A stretch of DNA of 64,000 nt, taken from Streptococcus mitis. Lineage in GTDB: Bacteria > Bacillota > Bacilli > Lactobacillales > Streptococcaceae. Where the stretch lies: contig NZ_PKIE01000001.1 in assembly GCF_002860865.1 (NCBI RefSeq), positions 744,001 through 808,000 on the forward strand. Direction: 5' to 3'. The notes beneath the pieces were generated by a model. It made no database searches, was not told where the DNA came from, and saw only the letters and a program-made list of their open reading frames with translations. The position numbers and the translations under genes were made by a program. Within the stretch, counting starts at the first letter, position 1. Each line of letters starts with the position of its first letter. Shown here piece after piece: positions 55,869 to 64,000 of this stretch.

Positions 55869-56186
55869 CTACTCCCTGTATAACAACTCGTCACAGAACA
55901 TACATTCCTCATCCTGCTCTCGACGTTGTCCATAAAAATCATTACATACGTGAAAACCATCTTTATAAATTCGACGGACACTTTCACGAACATGCTTGGC
56001 CTTGACGGGAGCGTCTGCTTCCACCTCACCCAAGCGTTCTCGCAACTTACTATTTTCCAAGCGAAGAGCTGTATTTTCCTCTACCAGGCTCTTGAGATTT
56101 TTCTTGATGGCTTCCACATCGGCCAAGGTTACCAATAACTGTTGGGAAAAATCATCCAGCGCGTCAAATAATTCTTTTTTGTCCAT
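55869..56186 (-). CDS. yabA: Replication initiation control protein YabA
   Basis: The 105-residue protein has an N-terminal coiled-coil ([20 protein letters not shown] ... [18 protein letters not shown]) and a C-terminal zinc site ([20 protein letters not shown]). YabA links DnaA and DnaN and restrains replication initiation. Gene context (holB upstream, rsmI downstream) is conserved in Firmicutes. Confidence 0.95.
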   Translation of the reverse strand: MDKKELFDALDDFSQQLLVTLADVEAIKKNLKSLVEENTALRLENSKLRERLGEVEADAPVKAKHVRESVRRIYKDGFHVCNDFYGQRREQDEECMFCDELLYRE

Positions 56187-56225
56187 AAAACAGCCCTTTC
56201 CTTTCTTTATCGTTCATTTTTGAGT

Positions 56226-57116
56226 TTATATTTCTTTCAAGACCAGATATTCCATGGCATTTTGAAAGCTGACATTAGCTTGCCACATTTTTCTAGCTTC
56301 TAGCAAATCTTGTAGAATCACTCTTACTCTTGCTTGTAGGATATCTTGTCCACAGAGGACTTCAAGAATCCGTAAAACCTGATCTTGTTTTTCCTTGTCA
56401 TCTGCCAAGCTAGCTAGTTTAGCAACTTGCAAATAACTTTCTTTTTTCTTAGCTACTAACCAAGTCAGCAGGCGTTCACTTTCATCGACCAAGGTCCAAA
56501 AGCCTGCCTGATTTGCCAACTTTTCTGCTTCAGCTCGCGATTGACTAAACTGGGCTAAAAGAGTCGCTTTTTTCTTAACCAGTCCCAGTTGTTCTAAGAG
56601 CAAGATGAGTTTTTCTTCTTGCTTTTTAAAGTGGAAAATCTGGGTCCGACTTCGGATTGTCGGTAAAATCTTTTCTTCATCGCTTGTCAAGAAGAAAATA
56701 TAAACCTCACTCTGGGGTTCTTCGATGACCTTGAGCAGAGAATTGGCTGCATTAGGATGCATTTTCTCAGCTTGCTCGATAATAAAGACCTGTTGCTGGC
56801 TTTCAATCCCTGCATGAGAAAACTGACCCACCAATTCCCGAATGCGTTCTGTCTTGATGACCTGATTGACTGGCTTAATTAAGGTGACATCTGGAAACTC
56901 TTCCTGTTCAATCAGCTTACAATTTCGGCATTTCTCACATGGTAAAACACCTACTTTATCCGTACAAAAGAGGCTCTTAGCCAAAAACTGCGCCATTTCC
57001 AAGCTTCCAAAGAAACCTGAAAAGAGATAGGCGTGATTGAGCTGGTCTTGCTCCAAAATACGGACAAAGCGGTCAAACTGATCTGGCTGCCAGGCCTTTA
57101 GTTGATCTTGTTTCAT
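56226..57116 (-). CDS. holB: DNA polymerase III delta' subunit HolB
   Basis: The 296-residue clamp-loader subunit has [21 protein letters not shown] in place of a functional P-loop, a zinc module ([17 protein letters not shown]) and AAA+ sensor segments ([34 protein letters not shown]). Lack of GKT is normal for delta'. Its start overlaps the tmk stop by 4 bases. Confidence 0.94.
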   Translation of the reverse strand: MKQDQLKAWQPDQFDRFVRILEQDQLNHAYLFSGFFGSLEMAQFLAKSLFCTDKVGVLPCEKCRNCKLIEQEEFPDVTLIKPVNQVIKTERIRELVGQFSHAGIESQQQVFIIEQAEKMHPNAANSLLKVIEEPQSEVYIFFLTSDEEKILPTIRSRTQIFHFKKQEEKLILLLEQLGLVKKKATLLAQFSQSRAEAEKLANQAGFWTLVDESERLLTWLVAKKKESYLQVAKLASLADDKEKQDQVLRILEVLCGQDILQARVRVILQDLLEARKMWQANVSFQNAMEYLVLKEI

Positions 57117-57751
57117 TTAGCTAATCCCATTCTGTCAAACAAGACAGCCTTGGTTGTTTCCACAACTTGCTCCAATGGAAGACTCGCATCAATCTTGACA
57201 ATGCGATTTCCTTCTTTGTCCAGAAGAGAAAGGTAACCTTGACGGACTTTTTTATGCAAGTCCAACCCTTCCAAGTCCAAACGATTGACCTCGCGGTCAC
57301 TATTAGCAGCAATGCGAGCCAGTCCTTCTTCCACCTCGATGTCAAAATAGAGTGTCAAATCGGGTTTAAGGCCATCTGTCGCAAACCGATTGAGCCAATC
57401 AATGGCGTCAATATCCAAGCCACGACCAAATCCCTGATAGGCAACGGAACTATCGATGAAGCGGTCCATAATGACCAACTTGCCAGCTTCAAGTGCTGGA
57501 AGAACTTTTTCCACCAAGTGCTGTCTACGACTGGCGATATAGAGAAGGAGCTCTGTTTTAGGATCCATCTGAGTATGACTTGGGTCCAAAATCACTTGAC
57601 GAATCTTCTCCCCAATCAAGACTCCACCTGGCTCACGGGTCGTCAGCACCTCTACCCCTTTTTCCTCTAAAATTGGGAGCAGAGCCTCTAAAACACTGGT
57701 CTTGCCTGCTCCCTCTGGTCCCTCAAGAGAGACTAAAAATCCTTTTGACAT
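57113..57751 (-). CDS. tmk: Thymidylate kinase
   Basis: The 212-residue kinase has a P-loop [17 protein letters not shown] (~7-20), the [12 protein letters not shown] motif (~95) and the TREPGG motif. It makes dTDP. It begins the tmk-holB-yabA-rsmI operon. The stop overlaps holB by 4 bases. Confidence 0.97.
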   Translation of the reverse strand: MSKGFLVSLEGPEGAGKTSVLEALLPILEEKGVEVLTTREPGGVLIGEKIRQVILDPSHTQMDPKTELLLYIASRRQHLVEKVLPALEAGKLVIMDRFIDSSVAYQGFGRGLDIDAIDWLNRFATDGLKPDLTLYFDIEVEEGLARIAANSDREVNRLDLEGLDLHKKVRQGYLSLLDKEGNRIVKIDASLPLEQVVETTKAVLFDRMGLAK

Positions 57752-57831
57752 GTCTAACTCATTTCTTTTTTACTACTTCTATTCTATCAAAAAAATAGAG
57801 GTTTGTGACAATCTTTTTGTCTTCTCATTTC

Positions 57832-57945
57832 ATACTCAATGAAAATCAAAGAGCAAACTAGGAAGCTAACCGCAGGTTGCTCAAAACACTGTTTTGAGGT
57901 TGCAGATGGAAGCTGACGCAGTTTGAAGAGATTTTCGAAGAGTAT
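57832..57945. repeat. BOX element (boxA-boxC type, short)
   Basis: The 114-base block runs ATACTCAATGAAAATCAAAG ... GATTTTCGAAGAGTAT. It matches pneumococcal boxC (AGGAAGCTAACCGCAGGTTG, CAAAACACTGTTTTGAG palindrome) joined to boxA (GCTGACGCAGTTTGAAGAGA); no boxB is present and boxA is shortened. It is oriented on the minus strand between proC and tmk. Nothing else is seen in this gap except the proC terminator. Confidence 0.88.
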
Positions 57946-57955
57946 CAACCACCAT

Positions 57956-57982
57956 AAAAGAGGCAGACAAAGCCACCTCTTA
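57956..57982 (-). terminator. Terminator of proC
   Basis: AAGAGGTGGC-TTT-GTCTGCCTCTT followed by TTATGG on the minus strand; the stem overlaps the stop codon. Confidence 0.6.
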
Positions 57983-58777
57983 TTTACCTAGTTCTTGTGT
58001 TCGTTTATATGCTTGACCAACTGCATCCATGACCGTTCCTCGAAAAGCATGCGCTTCTAGGCTTGCTACACCAGCGATAGTCGAACCGCCTGGGCTACAA
58101 ACTTGGTCTTTTAAGACCCCAGGATGCTCTTGGCTTTCTAGGACCAATTGTCCAGCGCCGACAACTGTTTGAGCTGCCATTTTCAATGCTGTTTCTCGTG
58201 GTAATCCTGTCTGAACACCTGCATCTGCCAAAGCCTCAATAAAAAGATAGACAAAGGCCGGCCCACAACCTGCAAGACCTGTCGCTGCATCAATTAAGCC
58301 TTCCCCAAGTTCAATCAAGAGACCAGCCTTGGTTAAAAGCTGACAAAAGAGCTCACTGTCCTTAGCCCTGCAATTAGGAGACATGGCATAGCTAATCACT
58401 CCTTGACCGATAGAAGCAGGAGTATTTGGCATCATACGAATAATTCGGTGTTGATTTGGAAGAAGACTAGCGAGTTTTTCTAAGGTCAATCCAGCTGCCA
58501 TGGAAATCAAAAGAAGACTCTCTCGTTTTTCAAGAATGGTTTGATATTGAGATAGCAAGTCTGAGAACTGAGCTGGCTTAACACCTAGAAAAATCACATC
58601 TGCTTCTGCAAAGATTTCTTCATTGCTGGAAGCCTGACCACCAAAGTTGGCGATGAAAGCATCCACCTTAGCTTGACTACGATTAGCAAGGAGAATGTCA
58701 TCACCCGTCTTAGCCTGCAAAACAGACTTGGCCAAGCTAGCACCCATATTCCCCAAACCAATAAATCCAATCTTCAT
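57980..58777 (-). CDS. proC: Pyrroline-5-carboxylate reductase
   Basis: The 265-residue NADPH enzyme has a Rossmann motif IGFIGLGNMGASLAKS, IRMMPNTPASIGQG and the C-terminal signature GQLVLESQEHPGVLKDQVCS PGGSTIAG (given here in two parts). It performs the last step of proline synthesis. It follows proA by 3 bases in proBAC. Confidence 0.96.
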   Translation of the reverse strand: MKIGFIGLGNMGASLAKSVLQAKTGDDILLANRSQAKVDAFIANFGGQASSNEEIFAEADVIFLGVKPAQFSDLLSQYQTILEKRESLLLISMAAGLTLEKLASLLPNQHRIIRMMPNTPASIGQGVISYAMSPNCRAKDSELFCQLLTKAGLLIELGEGLIDAATGLAGCGPAFVYLFIEALADAGVQTGLPRETALKMAAQTVVGAGQLVLESQEHPGVLKDQVCSPGGSTIAGVASLEAHAFRGTVMDAVGQAYKRTQELGK

Positions 58778-58780
58778 CTC

Positions 58781-60043
58781 TTACTCCCTTATCTGTCCAT
58801 CACCAGTGACCACATACTTGTAGCTAGTCAACTCTTTCAAGCCCATTGGACCACGCGCGTGCAGTTTCTGAGTTGAAATCCCCATTTCGCAACCAAGACC
58901 AAATTGGCCACCATCGGTGAAACGAGTTGAGGCATTGACATAGACAGCTGCAGAGTCCACTTGATCTGTAAAGTAAGTTGCAGCTTCAGCATTTTCAGTC
59001 ACAATGGCATCCGAATGATGGGTACTGTGGGCTTCAATATGCTCAACCGCTTCTTCTAAACTGCTCACAACCTTAACAGCTAATACATAGTCTAAAAACT
59101 CGGTGTCAAAGTCTTGTGCTTCAGCTGCTTGACCTAAAACAAACTGACTTGCTTGGCTATCTAGGCGGAATTGAATTGCTTCCAGTCCAGCTTCTTTTCG
59201 ATCTGCAACTAAAACTTGCTCCAAACGAGGAAGGAAGCTTGTTGCCTTGGCTTCATGAACCAGCAAAACCTCCATGGCATTGCAGACAGAAGGACGACTG
59301 GTTTTGGCATTGTTGATGATAGATAAAGCCTTGTCTTCGTCTGCATCCTTATCGACATAAACATGGACAATCCCTGTCCCGGTCTCGATAACAGGTACAA
59401 TAGCATTTTCAACCACTGCATTGATCAAACCAGCCCCTCCACGAGGAATGAGAAGGTCTAGATAGCCCTTGGCCTTCATCATGGCATAGCTACTTTCACG
59501 GCTGGTATCTTCCACCAGTTGAATCACATCTGGATGAATGGTAGTCGTCTCCAAGCCCTTCTTCAAGGCTGTGACAATGGCATGGGCTGTTTGATAGGCG
59601 TCCTTACCACTACGAAGAACAACCGCATTTCCACTCTTGATAGCCAGAGCAGCTGCGTCTGACGTCACATTTGGACGACTTTCATAGATAATACCGATAA
59701 CACCCATAGCCACACGTTTTTTGGTAATCACTAAGCCATTTTCAAGCTGACTTGTTTCTAAAACTTCACCAATTGGATCTGGTAAAGCAACCACTTCACG
59801 AATCCCAGTTGCCATAGCTTCTATACGCCCTGCATCCAAATAAAGACGATCCAGCATCACATCTGAGATTTTACCTTTGGCCGATTCCATATCGAGGGCA
59901 TTTGCCGCTAAAATCTCCTCTGTAGCAGCCACTAAGTGATCAGCCATGGCTAGCAAGGCTTGGTTTTTCACGTCTTCACTAGCTGTGTTGATCGATTTTT
60001 TAACAGCCTGTACCTGCTCAAATTGTTCTTGTGTACTTACCAT
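58781..60043 (-). CDS. proA: Gamma-glutamyl phosphate reductase
   Basis: The 420-residue aldehyde-dehydrogenase-like enzyme has [30 protein letters not shown] and the active-site Cys in [16 protein letters not shown], plus [20 protein letters not shown] near the C-terminus. It reduces glutamyl-5-phosphate to the semialdehyde. It lies 9 bases after proB. Confidence 0.97.
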   Translation of the reverse strand: MVSTQEQFEQVQAVKKSINTASEDVKNQALLAMADHLVAATEEILAANALDMESAKGKISDVMLDRLYLDAGRIEAMATGIREVVALPDPIGEVLETSQLENGLVITKKRVAMGVIGIIYESRPNVTSDAAALAIKSGNAVVLRSGKDAYQTAHAIVTALKKGLETTTIHPDVIQLVEDTSRESSYAMMKAKGYLDLLIPRGGAGLINAVVENAIVPVIETGTGIVHVYVDKDADEDKALSIINNAKTSRPSVCNAMEVLLVHEAKATSFLPRLEQVLVADRKEAGLEAIQFRLDSQASQFVLGQAAEAQDFDTEFLDYVLAVKVVSSLEEAVEHIEAHSTHHSDAIVTENAEAATYFTDQVDSAAVYVNASTRFTDGGQFGLGCEMGISTQKLHARGPMGLKELTSYKYVVTGDGQIRE

Positions 60044-60052
60044 AATTTACCT

Positions 60053-61162
60053 CTAAAATTCTGTAAAGAGTAGTTGGATTTCAGGAGTAATGGAAATCCA
60101 GTCATCACGGTGAATCAAGACACCCTTGGCTTTTTGAGAACGTAACATATCCTCCAAAGCAGATGCCCCAAATTGCACGCGCCCTTTTCCAAGTGATTTT
60201 CCACTTTCCTTGTCAAATACTGTCACGATATCACCGTAAGAAAAGGCACCTTCTGCATCAACAACACCAGATAAGAGAAGACTCTTTCCATGTTGAGAGA
60301 GAGCTTCAGCAGCCCCTTTATCAACCCAAATAGAACCTTGACTCTGAGCATAAAAGGCCAGCCATTGTTTCTGGGTACGAAGTCCCTTCTCTTGAGCAAC
60401 AAAGTAGGAACCATCCTTGGTCTTCTCCGCTGCCTCAATCATGGCATCTGACTTCAAGGATGAGCAGATATAAACAGGAACGCCCGATTCTGTCGCAATA
60501 GTTGCAGCCTTGATTTTTGTTAGCATGCCCCCAGTTCCGTTTGACGAACCAGCTCCACCGGCCATATCGATAATCTCACGATTGATTGTCTCGATTCGCT
60601 CCAAGCGTTTGGCTGTTGGATCTGAATTAGGATTTCCAGTATATAGACCGTCTACGTCTGTCAAGAGGACCAAAAGGTCTGCTTGGACCATGGCTGCTAC
60701 CTGAGCACTTAGAGTATCATTGTCCCCAACCTTGAGCTCATCAATAACGACACTGTCATTCTCGTTGATGATAGGAATCGCTCCACGGCTAAGTAGAACT
60801 GACAAAGCCTGATGGGCATTTTTATAACGGCGCTTATCCACAAAGTCATCCTGGGTCAGCAAGATTTGTGCAGAAACGATTTGGCGCAAGAGAAGATTGG
60901 TCGTGTATTCTTCCAACAAAAGCCCTTGCCCTACCGCTGCTGAAGCCTGTTTATCAGCAATCTTAGTCGGACGCTTTTTAAATCCTAAGGCACCAAAACC
61001 TGCAGCAATGGCACCCGACGACACCAAAATCAATTCATGACCAGCTTCGTGCAACATAGCCAACTGCTGGGTAATAGCCTTTACCTTACTACGTGATAAA
61101 CTTCCATCCTCATTTGTCAGAGAAGAAGTCCCCACCTTAAAGACAATCCGTTTGTATTTCAT
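60053..61162 (-). CDS. proB: Glutamate 5-kinase
   Basis: The 369-residue protein has the amino-acid kinase domain ([60 protein letters not shown]) and a C-terminal PUA domain (~275-369). It starts proline synthesis; feedback by proline is usual in the family. ATG 61162 ([11 protein letters not shown]) has GGAG 7 bases upstream. An extended -10 (TGTTATAAT, 61192-61197) lies 30 bases upstream. Confidence 0.96.
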   Translation of the reverse strand: MKYKRIVFKVGTSSLTNEDGSLSRSKVKAITQQLAMLHEAGHELILVSSGAIAAGFGALGFKKRPTKIADKQASAAVGQGLLLEEYTTNLLLRQIVSAQILLTQDDFVDKRRYKNAHQALSVLLSRGAIPIINENDSVVIDELKVGDNDTLSAQVAAMVQADLLVLLTDVDGLYTGNPNSDPTAKRLERIETINREIIDMAGGAGSSNGTGGMLTKIKAATIATESGVPVYICSSLKSDAMIEAAEKTKDGSYFVAQEKGLRTQKQWLAFYAQSQGSIWVDKGAAEALSQHGKSLLLSGVVDAEGAFSYGDIVTVFDKESGKSLGKGRVQFGASALEDMLRSQKAKGVLIHRDDWISITPEIQLLFTEF

Positions 61163-61191
61163 AGTCTCACTCCGATTCTTCATATTTATCC

Positions 61192-61197
61192 ATTATA
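61192..61197 (-). promoter_or_regulatory. Extended -10 promoter of proBAC
   Basis: Minus strand TGTTATAAT, hexamer 61192-61197; weak -35. Confidence 0.55.
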
Positions 61198-61232
61198 ACA
61201 TGAATGGCAGGAAATAGAAAAGAGTTGATAGG

Positions 61233-61265
61233 AAAAAGGTCGAGACAAGTCATCTCAACCTTTTA
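61233..61265 (-). terminator. Terminator of the lysR-lspA-rluD operon
   Basis: AAAGGTTGAGAT-GACTT-GTCTCGACCTTT then TTCC on the minus strand, just after the rluD stop. Confidence 0.8.
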
Positions 61266-61271
61266 TCAAAT

Positions 61272-62162
61272 CTAATTCTTTCTCAATCTCTCCAAAGTTT
61301 CCTTAAAAATCTCTGGGATATCTGCTGTAAACTCCAAGGTCTTACCTGTTCTCGGATGAGTAAAACCTAGAGTCTTGGCATGAAGAAATTGTCCATGCCC
61401 TTTCAAAGTCTTGCGAGGACCATAGACCTCATCACCAGCGACTGGATGGCCAATATAAGCCATGTGAACACGGATTTGATGAGTGCGACCTGTCTCCAGC
61501 TGCAACTCTACCAAGCTATAATCACCAAAGCGTTCCAAGACGTGAAAACGGGTCACTGCAGGCTTACCTTTGGCAGTCACAGCCTGTTTCTTACGATCTT
61601 TTTCACTCCGGCCAATCGGTGCTTCAATCACACCGCGATCATTGGGCAGATTTCCATGAACAATCGCCCAATATTTGCGGAGAGACTTTTTATCCTTGAG
61701 TTCTTGGGCAAGTGCTAGATGCGCCTCATCGTTTTTAGCAATCATGAGAAGGCCTGACGTATCCTTATCAATACGGTGAACAATTCCTGGACGCAGAACC
61801 CCATTGATACCCGACAAGTCCTTAATATGATACATAAGGGCATTTACCAGAGTTCCACAAGTATGACCAGCACTCGGATGCACAACCATCCCCTGAGGTT
61901 TGTTAACGACGGCCACATCCTCATCTTGGTAGATGATTTCTAGCGGAAGATTCTCAGCCACATACTCTAAGACCTCTGGCTCTGGCACATGGTAAGTGAC
62001 GACATCGCCCTCTTGGACAGTGTATTTAGCTTTCTTGACTTGGCCATTGACCAAGACCTGGCCTGATTTGATTTGTTCATTCGCGAGACTGCGTGATAAT
62101 TCTGTCAAATCCGACAAAGCCTTATCTAAACGCAGGCCACCAGTTTCAATTTTAATTTCCAT
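61272..62162 (-). CDS. rluD: Pseudouridine synthase, RluD/RluA family
   Basis: The 296-residue protein has an N-terminal S4 domain ([22 protein letters not shown]) and the catalytic motif [16 protein letters not shown] with the nucleophile Asp (~137), then [19 protein letters not shown]. It makes pseudouridine in rRNA. It overlaps the 3' end of lspA by 11 bases. Confidence 0.94.
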   Translation of the reverse strand: MEIKIETGGLRLDKALSDLTELSRSLANEQIKSGQVLVNGQVKKAKYTVQEGDVVTYHVPEPEVLEYVAENLPLEIIYQDEDVAVVNKPQGMVVHPSAGHTCGTLVNALMYHIKDLSGINGVLRPGIVHRIDKDTSGLLMIAKNDEAHLALAQELKDKKSLRKYWAIVHGNLPNDRGVIEAPIGRSEKDRKKQAVTAKGKPAVTRFHVLERFGDYSLVELQLETGRTHQIRVHMAYIGHPVAGDEVYGPRKTLKGHGQFLHAKTLGFTHPRTGKTLEFTADIPEIFKETLERLRKN

Positions 62163-62613
62163 TTATTTCCTCTTTTAGCATTGCAATCAATAAAATAATC
62201 ACTCCAACAGTCAGATAGCTATCTGCCACATTGAAAATTGCAAAATTGATAAAGTCCAAGTGAAACATATCCACAACAAAGCCCTGACTTATCCTGTCAA
62301 TAAAGTTTCCAAGACCACCTGCGATAATCAAGGTCAAACCCAAGACCATCCAGAATGAGTCCTCCATGTGTTTATGTAGATACCAAATGGCACCTACCAC
62401 GACAACCAGGGTAATGACAGCGAATAACAACTGCTGATCTTGTAAGATAGAAAAGGCTGCCCCTCGATTTTGCAGGTAGGTCAAACTAACGAAATTGGGA
62501 ATCCAAGAGCGCACTTCACCCAGTGGAATTTGCTGGACGATATAGGATTTGACTAACTGATCCAGCCCAATCAAAAGCAGTACAACGACTGCCACTATTC
62601 CTCTTTTTTTCAT
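62152..62613 (-). CDS. lspA: Lipoprotein signal peptidase LspA
   Basis: The 153-residue membrane protein has four spans and the two catalytic Asp residues in [12 protein letters not shown] and [11 protein letters not shown]. It cleaves prolipoproteins such as PrsA and AatB-like products in this window. It overlaps the LysR gene stop by 4 bases and rluD by 11. Confidence 0.97.
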   Translation of the reverse strand: MKKRGIVAVVVLLLIGLDQLVKSYIVQQIPLGEVRSWIPNFVSLTYLQNRGAAFSILQDQQLLFAVITLVVVVGAIWYLHKHMEDSFWMVLGLTLIIAGGLGNFIDRISQGFVVDMFHLDFINFAIFNVADSYLTVGVIILLIAMLKEEINGN

Positions 62614-63518
62614 GATTTCCTCTTCTGATCAAAATATTCTTGCACGACTTCTACGAAAAGAGTTCCAGCCTGACTAAGCTCCACTTCCTCACGTTTAACA
62701 TAGACCATGCGATTATCTAGGTTATCCTTGAGACGAATAACTGTAATGCCATTAACACTATCACTATCTAAAAATCCGGAACCTGTTGCATAGGCGTCCG
62801 TCCGCTCCAAAATACCATTCAAAGTAGCACGGTCTGTCACATTAAACATCTGTGAACTAGCACTGGTATCGACAAAGTTCTCTGAATAATAAAGGTACTC
62901 GTCTTTTTCTTGAGTGAAACGAACCGTTGGTAGATCAGCTAAATCCTCCATGACCAATTCCTCTTTCTGGGCTAAAGGATGCCCTTCACGAAGATAAATG
63001 TGGGTATGAAAGGGAATTAATTCAATAACCTCCAGACCTAGCTTTTCAACCCGTTGCATAATCCCCTTTTTATTTTGATTGTTGAGGTAGATAATCCCAA
63101 TTTCACTGTGACCTTGCGCTACTTCATCTAAGATTTGAACAGTAGTCGATTCAAAAATACGGAAGTTCTTATAATCAGGATAGCGCTCTGAAAAGGCCGT
63201 AATGGTTGGTGGCAAGAAATCATAGTGCTGACTAGCAATGGAAAATTCATCTTTTTCTTCCTCAGGATTGGCATACTGATTTTGAAAAATATCAAATCCT
63301 TTAACCAATTCTTGCGCTTTTTCGTAAAATTCCATCCCACGACGGGTCAAGAAAGTCCCTGAACTAGTCCGACGGAAAATCTTAAAACCCAATTCTTTTT
63401 CCAAATCACGAACAGAAATAGACAGACTCGGCTGACTAACATACATCTTTTCAGCAGCTTCACGGAAAGTACCGCTATTCGCAATAGCCACAACATAGCG
63501 TAATTGTTGAATGTTCAT
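62610..63518 (-). CDS. LysR-family transcriptional regulator (CpsY/MtaR-like)
   Basis: The 302-residue regulator has an N-terminal winged helix ([39 protein letters not shown]) and a C-terminal co-inducer-binding domain. Streptococcal orthologues called CpsY or MtaR control methionine or surface functions; I infer the orthology from length and the adjacent lspA and am not certain. It is the first gene of lysR-lspA-rluD. Confidence 0.87.
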   Translation of the reverse strand: MNIQQLRYVVAIANSGTFREAAEKMYVSQPSLSISVRDLEKELGFKIFRRTSSGTFLTRRGMEFYEKAQELVKGFDIFQNQYANPEEEKDEFSIASQHYDFLPPTITAFSERYPDYKNFRIFESTTVQILDEVAQGHSEIGIIYLNNQNKKGIMQRVEKLGLEVIELIPFHTHIYLREGHPLAQKEELVMEDLADLPTVRFTQEKDEYLYYSENFVDTSASSQMFNVTDRATLNGILERTDAYATGSGFLDSDSVNGITVIRLKDNLDNRMVYVKREEVELSQAGTLFVEVVQEYFDQKRKS

Positions 63519-63546
63519 CTTCTACCCCCAACTTCTTTATCTTTTC

Positions 63547-63555
63547 ATTATACCA
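63547..63555 (-). promoter_or_regulatory. Extended -10 promoter of the lysR operon
   Basis: TGGTATAAT on the minus strand, hexamer 63547-63552, ~29 bases before the lysR ATG. Confidence 0.65.
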
Positions 63556-63643
63556 TATTTTAGAAGTTTTCCATCGAAGAAAAATAATGTTACTCATAAA
63601 ATTCATCTACACTAAGAACGAAAAAATCATGGGTACCAAAACA

Positions 63644-63676
63644 AAAAAAACAGGCTCTCCGAAAACTCGGAAAGCC
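63644..63676 (-). terminator. Second terminator downstream of rpmA
   Basis: GGCTTTCCGA-GTTT-TCGGAGAGCC (one G-U pair) followed by TGTTTTTTTTG on the minus strand. It backs up the terminator at 63725-63750. Confidence 0.85.
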
Positions 63677-63689
63677 TTATTTAATGCTA

Positions 63690-63750
63690 CTTCTAGCTTC
63701 CTCGCCTTTACATTTCAAGGCTCGGGATAAAAAGGTTCACTGGACCTTTT
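63690..63750. repeat. Terminator repeat related to the 49-bp tandem repeat at 54747
   Basis: CTTCCTCGCCTTTACATTTC, AAGGCTCGGGATAAAAAGG and a hairpin AAAAAGGTTCACTGGACC TTTTT (given in two parts) align with the 54795-54921 units in the same order. On the minus strand it is the first terminator after rpmA. Confidence 0.7.
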
Positions 63751-64000
63751 TATTTAGCGATTGGGTAAACAGAAACTTGTTTTTTATCGCGTCCTTTACG
63801 TTCAAAGCGTACTACGCCTTCAACTTTAGCAAACAAAGTATCGTCTCCACCACGTCCAACGTTTACACCTGGATAAATGTGTGTACCACGTTGACGGTAA
63901 AGGATTGATCCACCTGTTACAGTTTGTCCGTCAGCTGCTTTAGCTCCAAGACGTTTCGCTTGTGAATCACGTCCGTTTGATGTAGAACCTCCACCTTTTT
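63750..64000 (-). CDS. rpmA: 50S ribosomal protein L27, 5' end beyond window
   Basis: The C-terminal ~83 residues of L27 are present ([39 protein letters not shown], ending QVSVYPIAK). The start and the N-terminal cleaved extension lie outside. Two terminators follow it. It is normally encoded behind rplU. Confidence 0.96.
   Translation of the reverse strand, partial: KGGGSTSNGRDSQAKRLGAKAADGQTVTGGSILYRQRGTHIYPGVNVGRGGDDTLFAKVEGVVRFERKGRDKKQVSVYPIAK

Noticed and set aside
57167..57670. Plus-strand 167-codon open frame opposite tmk
   Set aside because: Antisense shadow of tmk with no supporting signals.

Overview
The window is chromosomal DNA of a low-GC Gram-positive coccus of the Streptococcus mitis group (S. 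mitis / S. oralis / S. pneumoniae relatives). The evidence is the set of recognisable genes (cpoA, ppmA-type prsA, pmrA, pavA, coiA, comEA-comEC, trpXYZ-type transporter), ComX cin-boxes (TACGAATA), three ~107-bp RUP elements and one BOX element. From memory, most gene blocks follow the S. pneumoniae TIGR4 order. Several junctions differ: the aat-type transporter beside obg, ftsW directly beside prsA, no lytB between pavA and pyrDb, and a LysR gene beside rpmA. A non-pneumococcal mitis-group strain is therefore more likely. No rRNA, tRNA or CRISPR array was seen.

Layout. 1-6650 is the right end of an integrative conjugative element: VirB4-type ATPase (cut by the window edge), polytopic VirB6/TrbL-like protein, a small protein, a lysozyme/CHAP wall hydrolase, Xis and a Tn916-type tyrosine integrase. 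It ends in four TTACCA repeats spaced exactly 11 bp apart. 6655-8860 is an amino-acid ABC transporter operon. 8900-16761 runs from a RUP through obg, small membrane proteins, two glycolipid glycosyltransferases (cpoA and its partner), a SufT-like gene, rpoD and dnaG. 16851-19902 is a putative tryptophan transporter under a Trp T-box with an Arg-rich 11-codon ORF between riboswitch and first gene. 19931-25013 holds ppc, ftsW and prsA. 25080-30220 holds an O-methyltransferase, pepF, coiA, a HicAB toxin-antitoxin cassette and tehB. 30236-37997 is a dense housekeeping run (smpB, rnr, secG, rpmG, pmrA, coaE, mutM, era, dgkA, ybeY). pavA (38102-39757) is the only forward gene outside the mobile element. 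39937-43740 has pyrK-pyrDb behind a PyrR attenuator, gloA and infC-rpmI-rplT with its leader. 43855-45990 is a bacteriocin-immunity-like ABC transporter behind a decayed secreted-peptide gene. 46030-48931 is comEA-comEC. The rest (48972-64000) is a GNAT gene, phoH, yozE, cvfB, frr, pyrH, trmFO, rsmI-yabA-holB-tmk, proBA-proC, rluD-lspA-lysR and the end of rpmA.

Most interesting non-coding or accessory structure: (i) hicAB sits between two copies of a 45-bp terminator+cin-box segment (41/45 identical); the copy upstream of hicA has a perfect cin-box, the copy left upstream of coiA has one mismatch. (ii) A Tyr-rich secreted peptide gene with in-frame stops lies just upstream of a LanF-like ABC transporter. 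(iii) cpoA appears to be leaderless. (iv) The gloA terminator contains the -35 box of the pyr promoter. (v) infC appears to start at ATA. (vi) A tandem 49-bp repeat carrying terminator hairpins after rsmI has a relative after rpmA. (vii) A promoter-to-terminator unit at the ICE boundary could encode a ~90-nt RNA.
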